DNA of 64,000 nucleotides. Origin: Kushneria phyllosphaerae (lineage in GTDB: Bacteria; Pseudomonadota; Gammaproteobacteria; Pseudomonadales; Halomonadaceae). This document shows, piece after piece, positions 49,511-60,706 of this stretch. Positions within the stretch are counted from its first letter, which is position 1, and every line of letters begins with the position of its first letter. The stretch spans positions 62,001-126,000 of the forward strand of contig NZ_ONZI01000001.1 of the NCBI RefSeq assembly GCF_900312995.1, in the 5' to 3' direction. Below the pieces are notes generated by a model. That model saw only the letters and a list, made by a program, of their open reading frames with translations, had not been told where the DNA came from and did no database searches. The position numbers and the translations under genes were made by a program.

Positions 49511-50358
49511 ATATAGCGGCGCGCCCATTCACGATTTTCTTCAAGCGTTGAGTAGCGCGTGGAGAGCTCTGAGGCGTTCAGGTTGCCATCGGCAATCTGG
49601 CGCTGCTCGCGCAGGCAGTCATAGGTGGCCTTGATGGCGGCAAAATAGGCACCGTGGCCGTTGACCACCACGCGCACGCCGGCCCGCGCCAGCCGCTCAC
49701 GGTCGCGCAGTTCGGGATTATCGTAGGTGACCAGCATCAGGGGAATGTTCAGGTGTTCGGCGATGCTTTCCAGATGATCAAAATCGCGAATGCCGACCAT
49801 GCAGATGCCGTCAGCCCCGGCACGTTCGTAGGCCATGGCGCGCGTGGTGGCGTCTTCAGTGCTGAGCACCCCGGCATTGGTACGGGCAAAGATGGACATG
49901 GCGGGGTCAATACGGGCCTCAAGGGCCGCGCGAATCTTGCCCACACCCTCTTCCAGCGGCACCAGATCGGTGGATTTACGCCCGTACTTGGCCGGCAGCA
50001 GCGTGTCTTCGATGGTCAGGGCAGCCACGCCGGCCCGCTCGAGCTCGGTAATGGTGCGCATCACGTTGAGCGCGTTGCCGTAGCCATGGTCGGCATCGGC
50101 AATGATCGGCAGGCGCGCCACGCGACCGATACGGGTGGCCTGTTCGACAAACTCACTCAGCGTGATCAGGGCAAAGTCAGGTGCCGCAAGCACCTGCAGC
50201 GAGGCCACCGAACCGCCCAGAATGCCGACTTCAAACCCCAGGTCCGCCGCAATACGGGCCGACATGGGATCAAAGGTCGAGGCAGTGAAGTAGCAGTCCT
50301 CGCGGGCAAGCAGGTCGCGAAACTGGTAGCGCAGATCGTGCTGGGAAGGGGTAGCCAT
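49495..50358 (-). CDS. Oxaloacetate decarboxylase, isocitrate lyase/PEP mutase family
   Basis: This 287-residue barrel protein belongs to the isocitrate lyase/PEP mutase superfamily and matches the Pseudomonas PA4872-type oxaloacetate decarboxylases in length and pattern: [20 protein letters not shown] (about residues 35-54), [19 protein letters not shown] with the metal-binding Asp residues, and [11 protein letters not shown]. It would turn oxaloacetate into pyruvate and carbon dioxide using magnesium. Other members of the superfamily have other substrates, so the activity is probable and not certain. AGGAG precedes the ATG. Its 3' end has a short tandem duplication that repeats the stop. 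Confidence 0.88.
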   Translation of the reverse strand: MATPSQHDLRYQFRDLLAREDCYFTASTFDPMSARIAADLGFEVGILGGSVASLQVLAAPDFALITLSEFVEQATRIGRVARLPIIADADHGYGNALNVMRTITELERAGVAALTIEDTLLPAKYGRKSTDLVPLEEGVGKIRAALEARIDPAMSIFARTNAGVLSTEDATTRAMAYERAGADGICMVGIRDFDHLESIAEHLNIPLMLVTYDNPELRDRERLARAGVRVVVNGHGAYFAAIKATYDCLREQRQIADGNLNASELSTRYSTLEENREWARRYMDVNE

Positions 50359-50487
50359 GACAACTCCTGAACATCAGAAAGCGGCGATGGGCCCTGGCGG
50401 CCCATCCTTGATGGCGATCTACTTTATACGTTTGTCCCATAACGCACCAACACGGAGCGCCCTGAAACGCGACGGAACAGGTCCGAT

Positions 50488-51903
50488 CTAGTCGGCGCTG
50501 TCGGCCAGCGCCGGCAGAAGCACCTTGAGCTTGCGGGTCAGGGTATTGCGCCCCCAGCCCAGCAGTTCGGCGGCCTCGCCCTTGCGCCCGCCGGTGTGCT
50601 TGAGCGCCGTCTCGATCAGGATGCGCTCAAAATCCGGCACGGCTTCTTCCAGTAAATGGGTATGGCCGGCGGCCAGCGCCCGATCCGCCCATTCACGAAA
50701 GGCACTGCGCCAGTCACCGCTCCCTTCGCCGGGACTTTCGAGATCACGAAGCTCCGGTGGCAGATCATCAATGAGCACTTCACGACTGGACGCCATGACG
50801 GTCAGCCAGCGGCAGGTGTTTTCCAGCTGACGCACGTTGCCCGGCCAGGGCAGATGCGAGAGATGCTGCTCGGCGGCCTCGGTAAGCATCTTGGGCTCGG
50901 CGGAGAGCTCACGGGCCGCCTCGGCCAGAAAGTGGCGGGCCAGCCGCGGGATGTCTTCGCGCCGCTCGGAGAGTCTTGGCAGATGCACGCGAATCACGTT
51001 GAGCCGGTGAAAGAGGTCCTCGCGAAAGCGCCCCTCCTCGACCAGCTTTTCCAGATGCTGGTGGGTCGCGGCGATAATGCGCACATCCACCCGCACCGGG
51101 ACATGCCCGCCGACCCGATAGAACTCGCCATCGGCCAGCACGCGCAACAGCCGCGTCTGGGTCTCGGCCGGCATGTCACCGATTTCATCGAGAAACAGCG
51201 TGCCGCCATCGGCCTGCTCGAAGCGACCGCGGCGCTGGGCCGTCGCTCCGGTAAAGGCGCCCTTTTCGTGACCGAAAAGTTCGGACTCCATCAGGTCACG
51301 CGGAATGGCCGCCATGTTCAGGGCAATGAAGGACTGATGGCCCCGCGGGCTGTGCTGGTGCAGGGCACGCGCGACCCGCTCCTTGCCGGTGCCCGACTCG
51401 CCGTTGATCATCACCGTGATGTGGGAGTGCGACAGTCGCCCGATGGCACGAAACACCTCCTGCATGGCCGGCGCTTCACCGATGATCTCGGCCTGAATGC
51501 CTTCGGGCACCCGGGCCGGTGCCTGACGCTCGCGGGCATGGGCCACAGCGCGGCGCACCAGTGACAGCGCATCGTCGACATCGAAGGGCTTGGGCAGGTA
51601 TTCAAAGGCACCGCCCTGATAGGACGCCACGGCACTGTCGAGATCCGAGTGCGCCGTCATGATGATCACCGGCATGTCGGCGTGACGCTCGCGTACGCGC
51701 GCCATCAGATCCAGCCCGTCGACACCGGGCATGCGAATGTCGGTGAGCAGCACATCGGGCGGCTGTCGATTGATGGCCTCCTCGGCCTGATCGGCCCGCT
51801 CAAAGCTTGAGACTTCGATGTCGGGCTGGGCGAGCGTACGCTCGAGTACCCAGCGGATGGCGCGGTCATCATCCACGATATAGACGCGGGCCGTATCACT
51901 CAT
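50488..51903 (-). CDS. ntrC: Nitrogen regulator NtrC (sigma-54 activator)
   Basis: This 471-residue response regulator has a receiver domain with Asp55 as the phosphorylation site (LLTDIRMPG), an AAA+ domain with Walker A GESGTGKE (about residues 168-175) and the sigma-54 contact loop GAFTGA, and a Fis-type DNA-binding end ([20 protein letters not shown]). It activates glnA and other nitrogen genes when nitrogen is scarce. Its start overlaps the end of ntrB by eight bases, so the pair is coupled. Perfect or near-perfect NtrC sites upstream of ntrB and glnA are listed separately. Confidence 0.96.
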   Translation of the reverse strand: MSDTARVYIVDDDRAIRWVLERTLAQPDIEVSSFERADQAEEAINRQPPDVLLTDIRMPGVDGLDLMARVRERHADMPVIIMTAHSDLDSAVASYQGGAFEYLPKPFDVDDALSLVRRAVAHARERQAPARVPEGIQAEIIGEAPAMQEVFRAIGRLSHSHITVMINGESGTGKERVARALHQHSPRGHQSFIALNMAAIPRDLMESELFGHEKGAFTGATAQRRGRFEQADGGTLFLDEIGDMPAETQTRLLRVLADGEFYRVGGHVPVRVDVRIIAATHQHLEKLVEEGRFREDLFHRLNVIRVHLPRLSERREDIPRLARHFLAEAARELSAEPKMLTEAAEQHLSHLPWPGNVRQLENTCRWLTVMASSREVLIDDLPPELRDLESPGEGSGDWRSAFREWADRALAAGHTHLLEEAVPDFERILIETALKHTGGRKGEAAELLGWGRNTLTRKLKVLLPALADSAD

Positions 51904-52981
51904 GGGTGTCTCCCTTCTCTTGTCGGTCTTGTTCGGGTTCGCTGAATCCTTCCAGCGGAATCAGAAGACGAAATTCGGTATGGCCGGGGCGGCTTTCACA
52001 TTCGATCAGCCCCTGATGCTGATGCAGAATCGACTGGGCGATGGACAGCCCCAGCCCGCTGCCTTCTGCCCGCCCGGAAATCATCGGGTAAAACAGCGAC
52101 TCTGCCAGTGTTTCGGGAACGCCCGGGCCGTTATCGATCACACAAACCTCGCATACCAGCCGATGACGCTCGGCCCCCAGAGTGAACTGCCGCCGCGCCC
52201 GGGTGCGCAGGATGACCGTCGGTGATTCGGTTGCGTTTTCATTGAGCGCCTGAACTGCATTGCGGGTCACGTTCAGCACGGCCTGAATGAGCTGACCGAA
52301 ATCGCCCATGATCAAGGGCAGACTGGGGTCATAGTCCCGCACCAGCGCGATGGTGTCGGTCTCGGCCTGCAGCAGGGCACGCACCCGCTCGACCACCTCA
52401 TGCACGTTGATGGGCTGCTGTTCGACCGGCCGATTGGGCCCCAGCATTCGATCCACCAGATCGCGCAGGCGATCGGCTTCTTCGATGATGATGTGAGTAA
52501 ATTCGGTCAGACTTTCATTGGGCAGGTCACGCTCCAGAAGCTGCGCGGCGCCTCGGATGCCACCCAGCGGGTTCTTGACCTCATGGGCCAGCCCCCGGGT
52601 CAGCACCTTGACCATTTCCTGGCGCGCAATCAGTGACTCCTCGCGCGAGATGCGCATAAGACGATCGCGGGGCTCGAACTCCAGCAACAGCTCGGTTTTC
52701 GAAAGCGGCGTGGCGGTGTAATCCACCGTAATGCGCTCCCCACCCGCCATGGCCAACTGTGTTTCGCGCTGGGTATAGGGATGCTGACGGCACAGGGCGT
52801 CTGCCAGCATGGTCGCGATACGACCGTCCTCTCCTTCCAGACACTCAAGCGTTGTGCCCTGCACCCGGGAAAGGCTCAGCCCCATCAGGGCTTCTGCAGC
52901 CGGATTAAGCCAGCGAACGCTTAACTGTGCATCCAGCAACACCACGGCCGTGGTGAGATGTTCCAGCAGGCGTTGATGCAT
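51896..52981 (-). CDS. ntrB: Nitrogen sensor kinase NtrB
   Basis: This protein of about 361 residues has a PAS domain at the N-terminus (TTAVVLLDAQLSVRWLNPAA), the phosphorylated His133 in LAHEVKNPLGGIRGAAQLL, and the kinase domain with DNGPGVP and GRAEGSGLGLSIAQ. It phosphorylates NtrC and is held in check by the PII protein. It is cytoplasmic with no membrane helix, as expected for NtrB. The start at 52981 has GAGGGG before it; an ATG at 52993 is four codons earlier. A sigma-54 promoter and an NtrC site lie directly upstream. Confidence 0.95.
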   Translation of the reverse strand: MHQRLLEHLTTAVVLLDAQLSVRWLNPAAEALMGLSLSRVQGTTLECLEGEDGRIATMLADALCRQHPYTQRETQLAMAGGERITVDYTATPLSKTELLLEFEPRDRLMRISREESLIARQEMVKVLTRGLAHEVKNPLGGIRGAAQLLERDLPNESLTEFTHIIIEEADRLRDLVDRMLGPNRPVEQQPINVHEVVERVRALLQAETDTIALVRDYDPSLPLIMGDFGQLIQAVLNVTRNAVQALNENATESPTVILRTRARRQFTLGAERHRLVCEVCVIDNGPGVPETLAESLFYPMISGRAEGSGLGLSIAQSILHQHQGLIECESRPGHTEFRLLIPLEGFSEPEQDRQEKGDTHE

Positions 52982-53015
52982 GAAGCCCCTCATAAACGTT
53001 GTTTCCCTTTGATAG

Positions 53016-53031
53016 TGCAAAAAGCGCGCCA
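53016..53031 (-). promoter_or_regulatory. Sigma-54 promoter of ntrBC
   Basis: Read on the minus strand it is TGGCGCG-N4-TTGCA, differing from the consensus TGGCACG-N4-TTGCA at one base, with the required 10 bases between GG and GC. Transcription would begin around 53005, shortly before the ntrB start. Confidence 0.82.
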
Positions 53032-53118
53032 CATATGACGAATGTCGCACCACAAGGGGAAGGCCTTTCGTACTGTGAGCACGAAAGTGGCCCAGCGATA
53101 TCCCATCGCAAACCATGG

Positions 53119-53135
53119 TGCACCATTGTGGTGCA
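53119..53135. promoter_or_regulatory. Perfect NtrC-binding site upstream of ntrBC
   Basis: TGCACC-ATTGT-GGTGCA is an exact match to the NtrC consensus TGCACC-N5-GGTGCA. It lies about 120 bases upstream of the expected ntrBC start, at the usual enhancer distance, and 16 bases past the stop of the DUF4124 gene. Confidence 0.9.
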
Positions 53136-53150
53136 AAAAGACCAGCAGGG

Positions 53151-53681
53151 TTATTTCTTGCGTGGCGACGCTTCGTTATCTGACACGGCCAGCACCTCAA
53201 GCGCCATGACCTTTGAGCGCTGACGAACGGTCCCTGCGCTATCAATAATTTCGGCAACCAGCGCATGACGGCCGGCCGTGAGTCCCATCGCCATCAGCAC
53301 ATGGCTGAAAAGAGGCGATTGATGCCGTTGGCCATCAACGCTCAGCTGTACTCGATCGCCGGTGCGCAGGCGCGGGGCGGTTTCAAGACGCAGAGGGATA
53401 CCACGGCGCGCCTGCTCAAGGGTTACGGGCGCGGAACGAGGCCTGAGAAGCACGCGCTGATAGGGCGTAAAGCGCAGGGGCGCAGCGGGGAGGAGCACGG
53501 AAGCGTCAGAGGCACCGCCAGGCGACAGCACACGTGGAGCGCGTATCGCGGTCCGGGTGCCACCGGGATGATCGCTCCAGACGATGTTGCCCTGTGCATC
53601 CGTGTGGCGATAGACCGCTGCACGGGCCTGCGACGTGGCGGCGGCCAGCAGCAAACAGACCACGATCGTCCACAGCATCAT
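53151..53681 (-). CDS. DUF4124 domain exported protein
   Basis: This protein of about 176 residues has a signal peptide (MMLWTIVVCLLLAAATSQAR and A-rich cut) and then the DUF4124 pattern VYRHTDAQGNIVWSDHPGG (about residues 22-40), which starts many short periplasmic proteins. The second half has no known domain. DUF4124 genes often lie between glnA and ntrB in gammaproteobacteria, but the function is unknown. The start could be 53681 or the longer in-frame 53738; I chose the one nearest the signal core, without a strong ribosome site. Its end is just upstream of the NtrC site for ntrBC. Confidence 0.82.
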   Translation of the reverse strand: MMLWTIVVCLLLAAATSQARAAVYRHTDAQGNIVWSDHPGGTRTAIRAPRVLSPGGASDASVLLPAAPLRFTPYQRVLLRPRSAPVTLEQARRGIPLRLETAPRLRTGDRVQLSVDGQRHQSPLFSHVLMAMGLTAGRHALVAEIIDSAGTVRQRSKVMALEVLAVSDNEASPRKK

Positions 53682-53770
53682 GTGACAAGAGCGACCCGAC
53701 ACGGCAGCGGTTCCACAAAAAGGAGAGGGAACGCTCATTATTGCCGGAAGGACCCAACCACCAGACGATA

Positions 53771-53796
53771 AAAAGCCCCGTTAAAACGGGGCTTTT
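53771..53796 (-). terminator. Terminator after glnA
   Basis: The symmetric stem AAAAGCCCCG/CGGGGCTTTT with a short AT loop has T residues on both sides. It ends the leftward glnA transcript 68 bases past the glnA stop. Confidence 0.88.
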
Positions 53797-53863
53797 CCCT
53801 TGCAGGCCCGAACGCGGGCGCCGCACCTCAAACGCCAGGGGCGCTGGCCCTGGAGGCTATATC

Positions 53864-55270
53864 TTAAAGACTATAGTACAGATCGTATTCCATGGGGCTT
53901 GGCACCATGCGAACCGCGGTCACATCTTCCATCTTGAGTTCGATGTAGGCATCGAGCATCTCTTCGGTGAACACACCACCTTCAGTCAGGAAGGCATGGT
54001 CATCCTTGAGGGCCTGCAGGGCTTCTTCAAGGCTCGAAGCGACCGTGGGCACGTTGAGCGCTTCTTCAGCCGGCAGGTCGTACAGGTTCTTGTCCAGCGC
54101 CTCGCCCGGATGGATCTTGTTGCGAATACCGTCAATACCGGCCATCAGCAGCGCGGAGAAGGCCAGATACGGGTTGGCCATCGGGTCGGGGAATCGCGTC
54201 TCGACACGCTTGCCCTTGGGGCTTGCGGTGTAGGGAATACGGATCGAGGCAGAGCGGTTGCGAGCGCTGTAGGCCAGCATGACCGGCGCTTCAAAGCCCG
54301 GAACCAGACGCTTGTAGGAGTTGGTCGACGGGTTGGTGAACGCGTTCAGGGCGCGCGCGTGCTTGATCACGCCACCGATGTAATACAGCGCGGTTTCAGA
54401 GAGACCTGCGTATTCATCACCGGCGAACATGTTCTCGCCGTCCTTCCAGAAGGACTGGTGAACGTGCATGCCGGAGCCGTTATCACCGGCCATCGGCTTG
54501 GGCATGAAGGTCGCGGTCTTGCCATAGGCATGGGCCACGTTGTGGATCACATACTTCATGGTCTGAACTTCGTCGCACTTCTGCACCAGCGTGTTGAACT
54601 TCACACCGATTTCGTTCTGACCGGCATTGGCCACTTCGTGGTGATGCACTTCAACGCTCTGACCCACGGCTTCGAGCGTCGAACACATGGCGCTGCGGAT
54701 GTCGTGGAAGGAGTCGACCGGCGGGACCGGGAAGTAGCCGCCCTTGACGCGCGGACGGTGACCCATGTTGCCGCCTTCGAACTTGCCATCGGTCTCCCAG
54801 GCACCCTCTTCGGAAGAGATGCGGAAAAAGGAGTGATGCATGTCATTCTTGAAGTGCACTTCATCAAAGATGAAGAACTCGGGCTCGGGACCGAAGAAGG
54901 CCGTGTCGCCCAGACCGGTGCTGCTCAAATAGGCTTCGGCGCGCTTGGCAATCGAGCGCGGATCACGCTCATAGCCCTGCATGGTGGCCGGCTCAATTAT
55001 GTCGCAGCGCAGAACGATGGTGGGATCTTCGGTGAAGGGGTCGATATAGCCCGTACCGTCCTGAGGCATCAGGATCATGTCGGACTCGTTGATGCCCTTC
55101 CAGCCGCCGATGGAGGAGCCATCGAACATCTGTCCGGTTTCAAAGAACTCTTCATCGACCATGCGCGCGGGAATGGTGACGTGCTGCTCCTTGCCCTTGG
55201 TATCGGTAAAGCGCAGATCTGCCCACTTGATGTCGTTCTCTTCGATCAGGGCAAGCGTTTTCTCTGACAT
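53864..55270 (-). CDS. glnA: Glutamine synthetase type I, GlnA
   Basis: This 468-residue enzyme makes glutamine from glutamate, ammonia and ATP. Length and motifs match type I-beta glutamine synthetase: [18 protein letters not shown] near the N-terminus, [12 protein letters not shown] (about residues 265-280), and the adenylylation site Tyr397 in [10 protein letters not shown], the same number as in E. coli. It is controlled by adenylylation and by NtrC at the sigma-54 promoter upstream. The leftward block it heads runs on to the DUF4124 gene, past a terminator between them, and then ntrBC. Confidence 0.97.
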   Translation of the reverse strand: MSEKTLALIEENDIKWADLRFTDTKGKEQHVTIPARMVDEEFFETGQMFDGSSIGGWKGINESDMILMPQDGTGYIDPFTEDPTIVLRCDIIEPATMQGYERDPRSIAKRAEAYLSSTGLGDTAFFGPEPEFFIFDEVHFKNDMHHSFFRISSEEGAWETDGKFEGGNMGHRPRVKGGYFPVPPVDSFHDIRSAMCSTLEAVGQSVEVHHHEVANAGQNEIGVKFNTLVQKCDEVQTMKYVIHNVAHAYGKTATFMPKPMAGDNGSGMHVHQSFWKDGENMFAGDEYAGLSETALYYIGGVIKHARALNAFTNPSTNSYKRLVPGFEAPVMLAYSARNRSASIRIPYTASPKGKRVETRFPDPMANPYLAFSALLMAGIDGIRNKIHPGEALDKNLYDLPAEEALNVPTVASSLEEALQALKDDHAFLTEGGVFTEEMLDAYIELKMEDVTAVRMVPSPMEYDLYYSL

Positions 55271-55387
55271 GTGACTCCTCCAATAAAAGGATACTGCTTG
55301 AAAACCGTTAACAGGACGCCATCACTTCGCCACCGTTGTATCACGCGCAAGCACAGTGCATGCAAGTCCCGATGTGTCCCCAAATAA

Positions 55388-55403
55388 TGCATGCAGCGTG
55401 CCA
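55388..55403 (-). promoter_or_regulatory. Sigma-54 promoter of glnA
   Basis: On the minus strand it reads TGGCACG-N4-ATGCA: the -24 box is perfect, the -12 box has one change, and GG and GC are ten bases apart as required. It is about 120 bases before the glnA start, giving a leader of about 105 bases. Confidence 0.82.
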
Positions 55404-55534
55404 AAATGGCGCATGACACGCCACCTCTGTTTAAAATATCTTCTAATACAGACGCTTAAAGACATCCTCGGAAGGCATGGGATCTGTTGTGGTGACGAAA
55501 TTTGACAAGAGAACCCGACATCAAACGATCATGC

Positions 55535-55551
55535 TGCACCATTAGAGATCA
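55535..55551. promoter_or_regulatory. Weak NtrC site (distal) upstream of glnA
   Basis: TGCACC-ATTAG-AGATCA keeps one perfect half-site and three of six bases of the other. Its centre is 31 bases, about three helical turns, from the next NtrC site. Confidence 0.5.
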
Positions 55552-55565
55552 AAAAACGCCTTCAT

Positions 55566-55582
55566 TGCACCAAAATAGCGCA
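55566..55582. promoter_or_regulatory. NtrC site (proximal) upstream of glnA
   Basis: TGCACC-AAAAT-AGCGCA has a perfect left half and four of six bases in the right half. It lies about 190 bases upstream of the expected glnA transcription start, at an enhancer distance. Confidence 0.68.
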
Positions 55583-55797
55583 TCAAGGGAAAAGGATCTG
55601 TCGTCATCCTGTCACCACAAATCGATTTCATTGCATTTCACAGTGCCCGCGCCACGATTCCAGCTATTCGACCGACGACTTAGCCTATACAATGCGGGGC
55701 CAAATTTATTGCACGCTGCTGACATGACCGTTGAAACAACGCACGGTCATGTTCCTACCCTAGAACAGGCGCGTGTACACAAAGGTGAAAACGCGTT

Positions 55798-57630
55798 ATG
55801 TCCGACACGCTTACTTCCGGCAATATCGAGAAGCTGAGAAATATTGCCATCATTGCTCACGTTGACCACGGCAAGACCACGCTGGTCGACAAGCTGCTGG
55901 CTCAATCCGGCACCCTGGACCGCAAGGCGGAAAACCAGGAGCGCATCATGGACTCCAACGACCAGGAGAGGGAACGCGGTATTACCATCCTGGCCAAGAA
56001 CACGGCCATTACCTGGCACGACTACCACATCAACATCGTCGACACCCCCGGGCACGCCGACTTTGGTGGTGAGGTCGAACGCGTCATGTCGATGGTGGAT
56101 TCCGTACTTCTGCTGGTGGATGCCGTTGATGGCCCGATGCCGCAGACCCGCTTTGTGACCCAGAAGGCTTTTGCCCAGGGCCTCAAGCCGATCGTCGTGG
56201 TCAACAAGATCGACCGTCCGGGCGCGCGCCCTGACTGGGTCATCGATCAGATCTTTGATCTGTTCGACAACCTGGGCGCCACCGACGAGCAGCTCGACTT
56301 CCCGATCATCTACTGCTCGGCGCTCAACGGTATCGCCGGCATGGACCCGGAAGATCTGGCCGACAACATGGATCCGATGTTCCAGGCCATCGTCGATATC
56401 GTCGAGCCGCCGGCCGTTGAGCTTGATGGCCCCTTCCAGATGCAGATTTCGGCACTGGACTACAACAGCTACGTGGGCGTTATCGGTCTGGGTCGTGTCA
56501 AGCGCGGTCGCGTACGTCCCAACCAGCAGATCAGCGTCATCTCTCGTCACGGCGTCACCCGCAAGGGCAAGATCGGTCAGGTCATGACGCACCTGGGTCT
56601 TGAGCGTGTTCAGGCCGATGAAGTCAGTGCCGGCGACATCGTCTGCATTACCGGCATCGATGATCTGGCCATCTCCGATACGCTGTGCGATCCGGCCAAT
56701 GTTGAAGCACTGCCGGCGCTGACCGTCGATGAGCCGACCGTCTCGATGACCTTCCAGGTCAACGATTCACCGTTCGCCGGCCGTGACGGCAAGTACGTCA
56801 CCAGCCGTAACATCAAGGACCGCTTGGATCAGGAACTGATTCACAACGTGGCCCTGCGCGTTGAACAGGGTGAATCGGCCGAGAAGTTCAAGGTCTCCGG
56901 CCGTGGCGAGCTGCACCTGTCGGTGCTGATCGAATCCATGCGTCGTGAAGGCTATGAGCTGGCCGTTGGTCGTCCCGAAGTCATCATCCGCGAGATCGAT
57001 GGCGTGAAGCAGGAGCCCTACGAAGAAGTCATCATCGACTGTGAAGAGCAGCATCAGGGCTCGGTCATGGAAGAACTGGGCTATCGCAAGGGCGAGCTGA
57101 CCAACATGAACCCGGACGGCAAGGGCCGTGTGCGTCTGGACTTCATGATTCCGTCACGCGGTCTGATCGGTTTCCGTTCGCAGTTTCTGACCATGACCTC
57201 CGGCACCGGCATCCTGACCAGCCGCTTTGACCATTATGGTCCGCTGAAGGAAGGCGCAGGCGTCGAGCGTCGTAACGGCGTACTGGTCTCCATGGTCGAT
57301 GGCAAGGCGCTGGCTTATGCCCTCTACACCCTGCAGGATCGCGGCAAGCTGATCATCGATCACGGCACCGAGGTCTATGAAGGCATGCTGATCGGGATCA
57401 ATAACCGTTCCGATGATATGTCGGTCAATCCGACCAAGGGCAAGAAGCTCGATAACATGCGCGCTTCCGGCAACGATGAAAACATCGTGCTGACGCCGCC
57501 GATCCGCTTCACGCTGGAGCAGGCCATCGAGTTTCTGGACAGCGATGAGCTGGTGGAAGTCACGCCCGGCTTCATCCGCATCCGCAAGAAGCATCTCAAG
57601 GAAACCGACCGCAAGCGCAACAAGAAGTAA
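55798..57630 (+). CDS. typA: Ribosome-associated GTPase TypA/BipA
   Basis: This 610-residue GTPase has all G motifs of translational GTPases (AHVDHGKTT at residues 20-28; [12 protein letters not shown]) and the EF-G-like later domains, ending in the lysine-rich [14 protein letters not shown] typical of BipA. It binds the ribosome and helps assembly of the large subunit and growth in stress or cold. It lies divergent from glnA, a common arrangement in gammaproteobacteria. The ATG start directly precedes the family N-terminus. It has its own terminator. Confidence 0.97.
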   Translation: MSDTLTSGNIEKLRNIAIIAHVDHGKTTLVDKLLAQSGTLDRKAENQERIMDSNDQERERGITILAKNTAITWHDYHINIVDTPGHADFGGEVERVMSMVDSVLLLVDAVDGPMPQTRFVTQKAFAQGLKPIVVVNKIDRPGARPDWVIDQIFDLFDNLGATDEQLDFPIIYCSALNGIAGMDPEDLADNMDPMFQAIVDIVEPPAVELDGPFQMQISALDYNSYVGVIGLGRVKRGRVRPNQQISVISRHGVTRKGKIGQVMTHLGLERVQADEVSAGDIVCITGIDDLAISDTLCDPANVEALPALTVDEPTVSMTFQVNDSPFAGRDGKYVTSRNIKDRLDQELIHNVALRVEQGESAEKFKVSGRGELHLSVLIESMRREGYELAVGRPEVIIREIDGVKQEPYEEVIIDCEEQHQGSVMEELGYRKGELTNMNPDGKGRVRLDFMIPSRGLIGFRSQFLTMTSGTGILTSRFDHYGPLKEGAGVERRNGVLVSMVDGKALAYALYTLQDRGKLIIDHGTEVYEGMLIGINNRSDDMSVNPTKGKKLDNMRASGNDENIVLTPPIRFTLEQAIEFLDSDELVEVTPGFIRIRKKHLKETDRKRNKK

Positions 57631-57659
57631 GACCACGCCAAAGCGGTAAGGTAGACAAC

Positions 57660-57692
57660 AAAACGGCCTGCAGCGATGCAGGCCGTTTTTTT
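57660..57692 (+). terminator. Terminator of typA
   Basis: The stem AACGGCCTGCA/TGCAGGCCGTT with a 4-base loop is followed by seven T residues, about 30 bases past the typA stop. Confidence 0.92.
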
Positions 57693-57783
57693 ATGTCCTG
57701 TGCCATTGGCGTGTTCTGCCCGGATGCACCAGTCGGCAACCATAAGAGATCAAAACGCCGGAAGGCAGAGACTTCAGAGACGC

Positions 57784-57818
57784 AAAGGCCGCTGCGCTTT
57801 CGGGCAGCGGCCTTTTTT
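57784..57818 (+). terminator. Second plus-strand terminator without an obvious gene
   Basis: A perfect 12-bp stem AAAGGCCGCTGC/GCAGCGGCCTTT with an 8-base loop is followed by six T residues on the plus strand. No plus-strand gene lies between it and the typA terminator 90 bases upstream. It may be a backup terminator or end a small RNA. Confidence 0.8.
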
Positions 57819-57842
57819 GCCGCTCACGATCTGGTATGAAGG

Positions 57843-58046
57843 TCAGGCGGCGTCGCGGCCAGCCATGGGCGAAAAGCCTGTAGACGGCTGCGTGCCTGTA
57901 CGAGCGACAGCCCTGGATATATTGGCCGGTACCGGCTGCAGCCGACGCGCTTCACGATCCGAGGCCCGGCCGGAAAGCATCATCGCGCCCAGCATGAACA
58001 TGACCAGCAGGGCGTAACCCATTCCGCCAATGATTAACAGTGCCAT
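57843..58046 (-). CDS. Small single-helix membrane protein
   Basis: This 67-residue protein has one membrane helix at its N-terminus (MALLIIGGMGYALLVMFMLG, residues 1-20 and on to about 24), followed by a basic and proline-rich tail of about 40 residues. No family is recognised. A very good AGGAGATAGG ribosome site stands before the ATG at 58046, which supports it as a real gene. Its tail probably faces the cytoplasm. Function is unknown. Confidence 0.65.
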   Translation of the reverse strand: MALLIIGGMGYALLVMFMLGAMMLSGRASDREARRLQPVPANISRAVARTGTQPSTGFSPMAGRDAA

Positions 58047-58358
58047 GGTCCTATCTCCTCTCAACGCGGCGTCAGTGCGACACGTTTTTACAATGGAAGC
58101 CAATTTGCACAGCCATATTCCTGATGGTGGTCGCCTGCTCTGCGGCGCTGTGCTCCAACAAACCGCTGATGTCTCCTGCCTGATCGGTATCCCCTGTCCA
58201 AAGGATGATTACCGGGTAAGCCGTCGAATCAGTAACTCTATAGTACTTAATGTATCAGAAGGTAACGCAAAGTACACTGAGTAATTAGTATCATGGAAAT
58301 TGAAAAGAACTATTGATATACGACTTTTCAATACTCCGAATGATGAAAAAAACCGACC
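58047..58358. other. AT-rich gap between small membrane gene and ligB
   Basis: This gap of about 310 bases includes a stretch (about 58200-58350) much richer in AT than the rest of the window. It should hold the promoter of the small leftward membrane gene. I see no gene, no clear terminator for ligB and no recognised site in it. Confidence 0.55.
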
Positions 58359-60125
<1,767 letters not shown>

Positions 60126-60232
60126 TCACCCCTGAGGTCACTATCGACAAGAGAACGTCGTTCTGAAGACGAATGCCTTCAGCGCAACAGGCGCAAACTG
60201 CTAGACTTTTGAGACCAACGAGGAGACATGTC

Positions 60233-60535
60233 ATGAGCAACGCACGCGCAGTCGCATGGGATCAGAAAGGCGTCGATCATGTCGCCGACCATGAAGAGTT
60301 GACCCAGTTCCTGCATAAAAAACCCGAGGCCGGTGACATCATCACAGCGCGCTACGAGGGCGCCAATGTGCGCCTGAAAGTGCTGGAGCGTCAGGGGGAG
60401 GACACCTCGGTGGCCGAAGTGCTGGGTCTTAGCGCCGAGGACGAGACCCGCGTCAATGAGCACGAAGGCCTGCACAAAGGCGAGACCGTACTGGTGCCCG
60501 ACCGGGATCGAGCCTTTATCCGTTATAGCAATTGA
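60233..60535 (+). CDS. 100-residue hypothetical protein
   Basis: This 100-residue protein has no signal peptide, no Cys and no membrane helix, and is acidic. A central region (GDIITARYEGANVRLKVLER, about residues 36-55) looks like a small beta-barrel, and the end has VLVPDRDRAFIRYSN. I do not recognise the family. A perfect AGGAG stands before the ATG, and codon use is normal for the window, so it is likely a real gene. It is divergent from ligB and stands 170 bases before the peroxiredoxin gene. Confidence 0.7.
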   Translation: MSNARAVAWDQKGVDHVADHEELTQFLHKKPEAGDIITARYEGANVRLKVLERQGEDTSVAEVLGLSAEDETRVNEHEGLHKGETVLVPDRDRAFIRYSN

Positions 60536-60706
60536 TGCTTTGACAGCCTCTTTTTATACTGTAATGGAACCAGGTTAGGACAACTCGTTGTTTGGTTCTG
60601 CGGCCTGAAGTCGTCATTATCTGACCATGACATCCCGTCGGATCTGATACTGGCCGCAGGCCCTTCTACCGACACCCGTTTTTATTGATGGCCAAAGGAG
60701 TGACAA

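Larger units (their letters stand above)
55271..55797. other. glnA-typA divergent regulatory region
   Basis: This AT-rich gap of about 527 bases holds the sigma-54 promoter and NtrC sites of glnA on the minus strand and the typA promoter on the plus strand (a TATACAAT -10-like element lies near 55685). A 10-base motif TTGTGGTGAC at 55487-55496 recurs inverted as GTCACCACAA at 55611-55620. No gene is seen in it. Confidence 0.7.

Noticed and set aside
52982..53266. Long N-terminal extension of NtrB
   Set aside because: It would cover the sigma-54 promoter and NtrC site, and the family begins near MHQRLLEH with a good ribosome site.
53534..55267. Plus-strand open frame of 577 codons opposite glnA
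   Set aside because: It is antisense to a clear glutamine synthetase gene and has no family pattern. High GC removes stop codons on the opposite strand, so this is a shadow.
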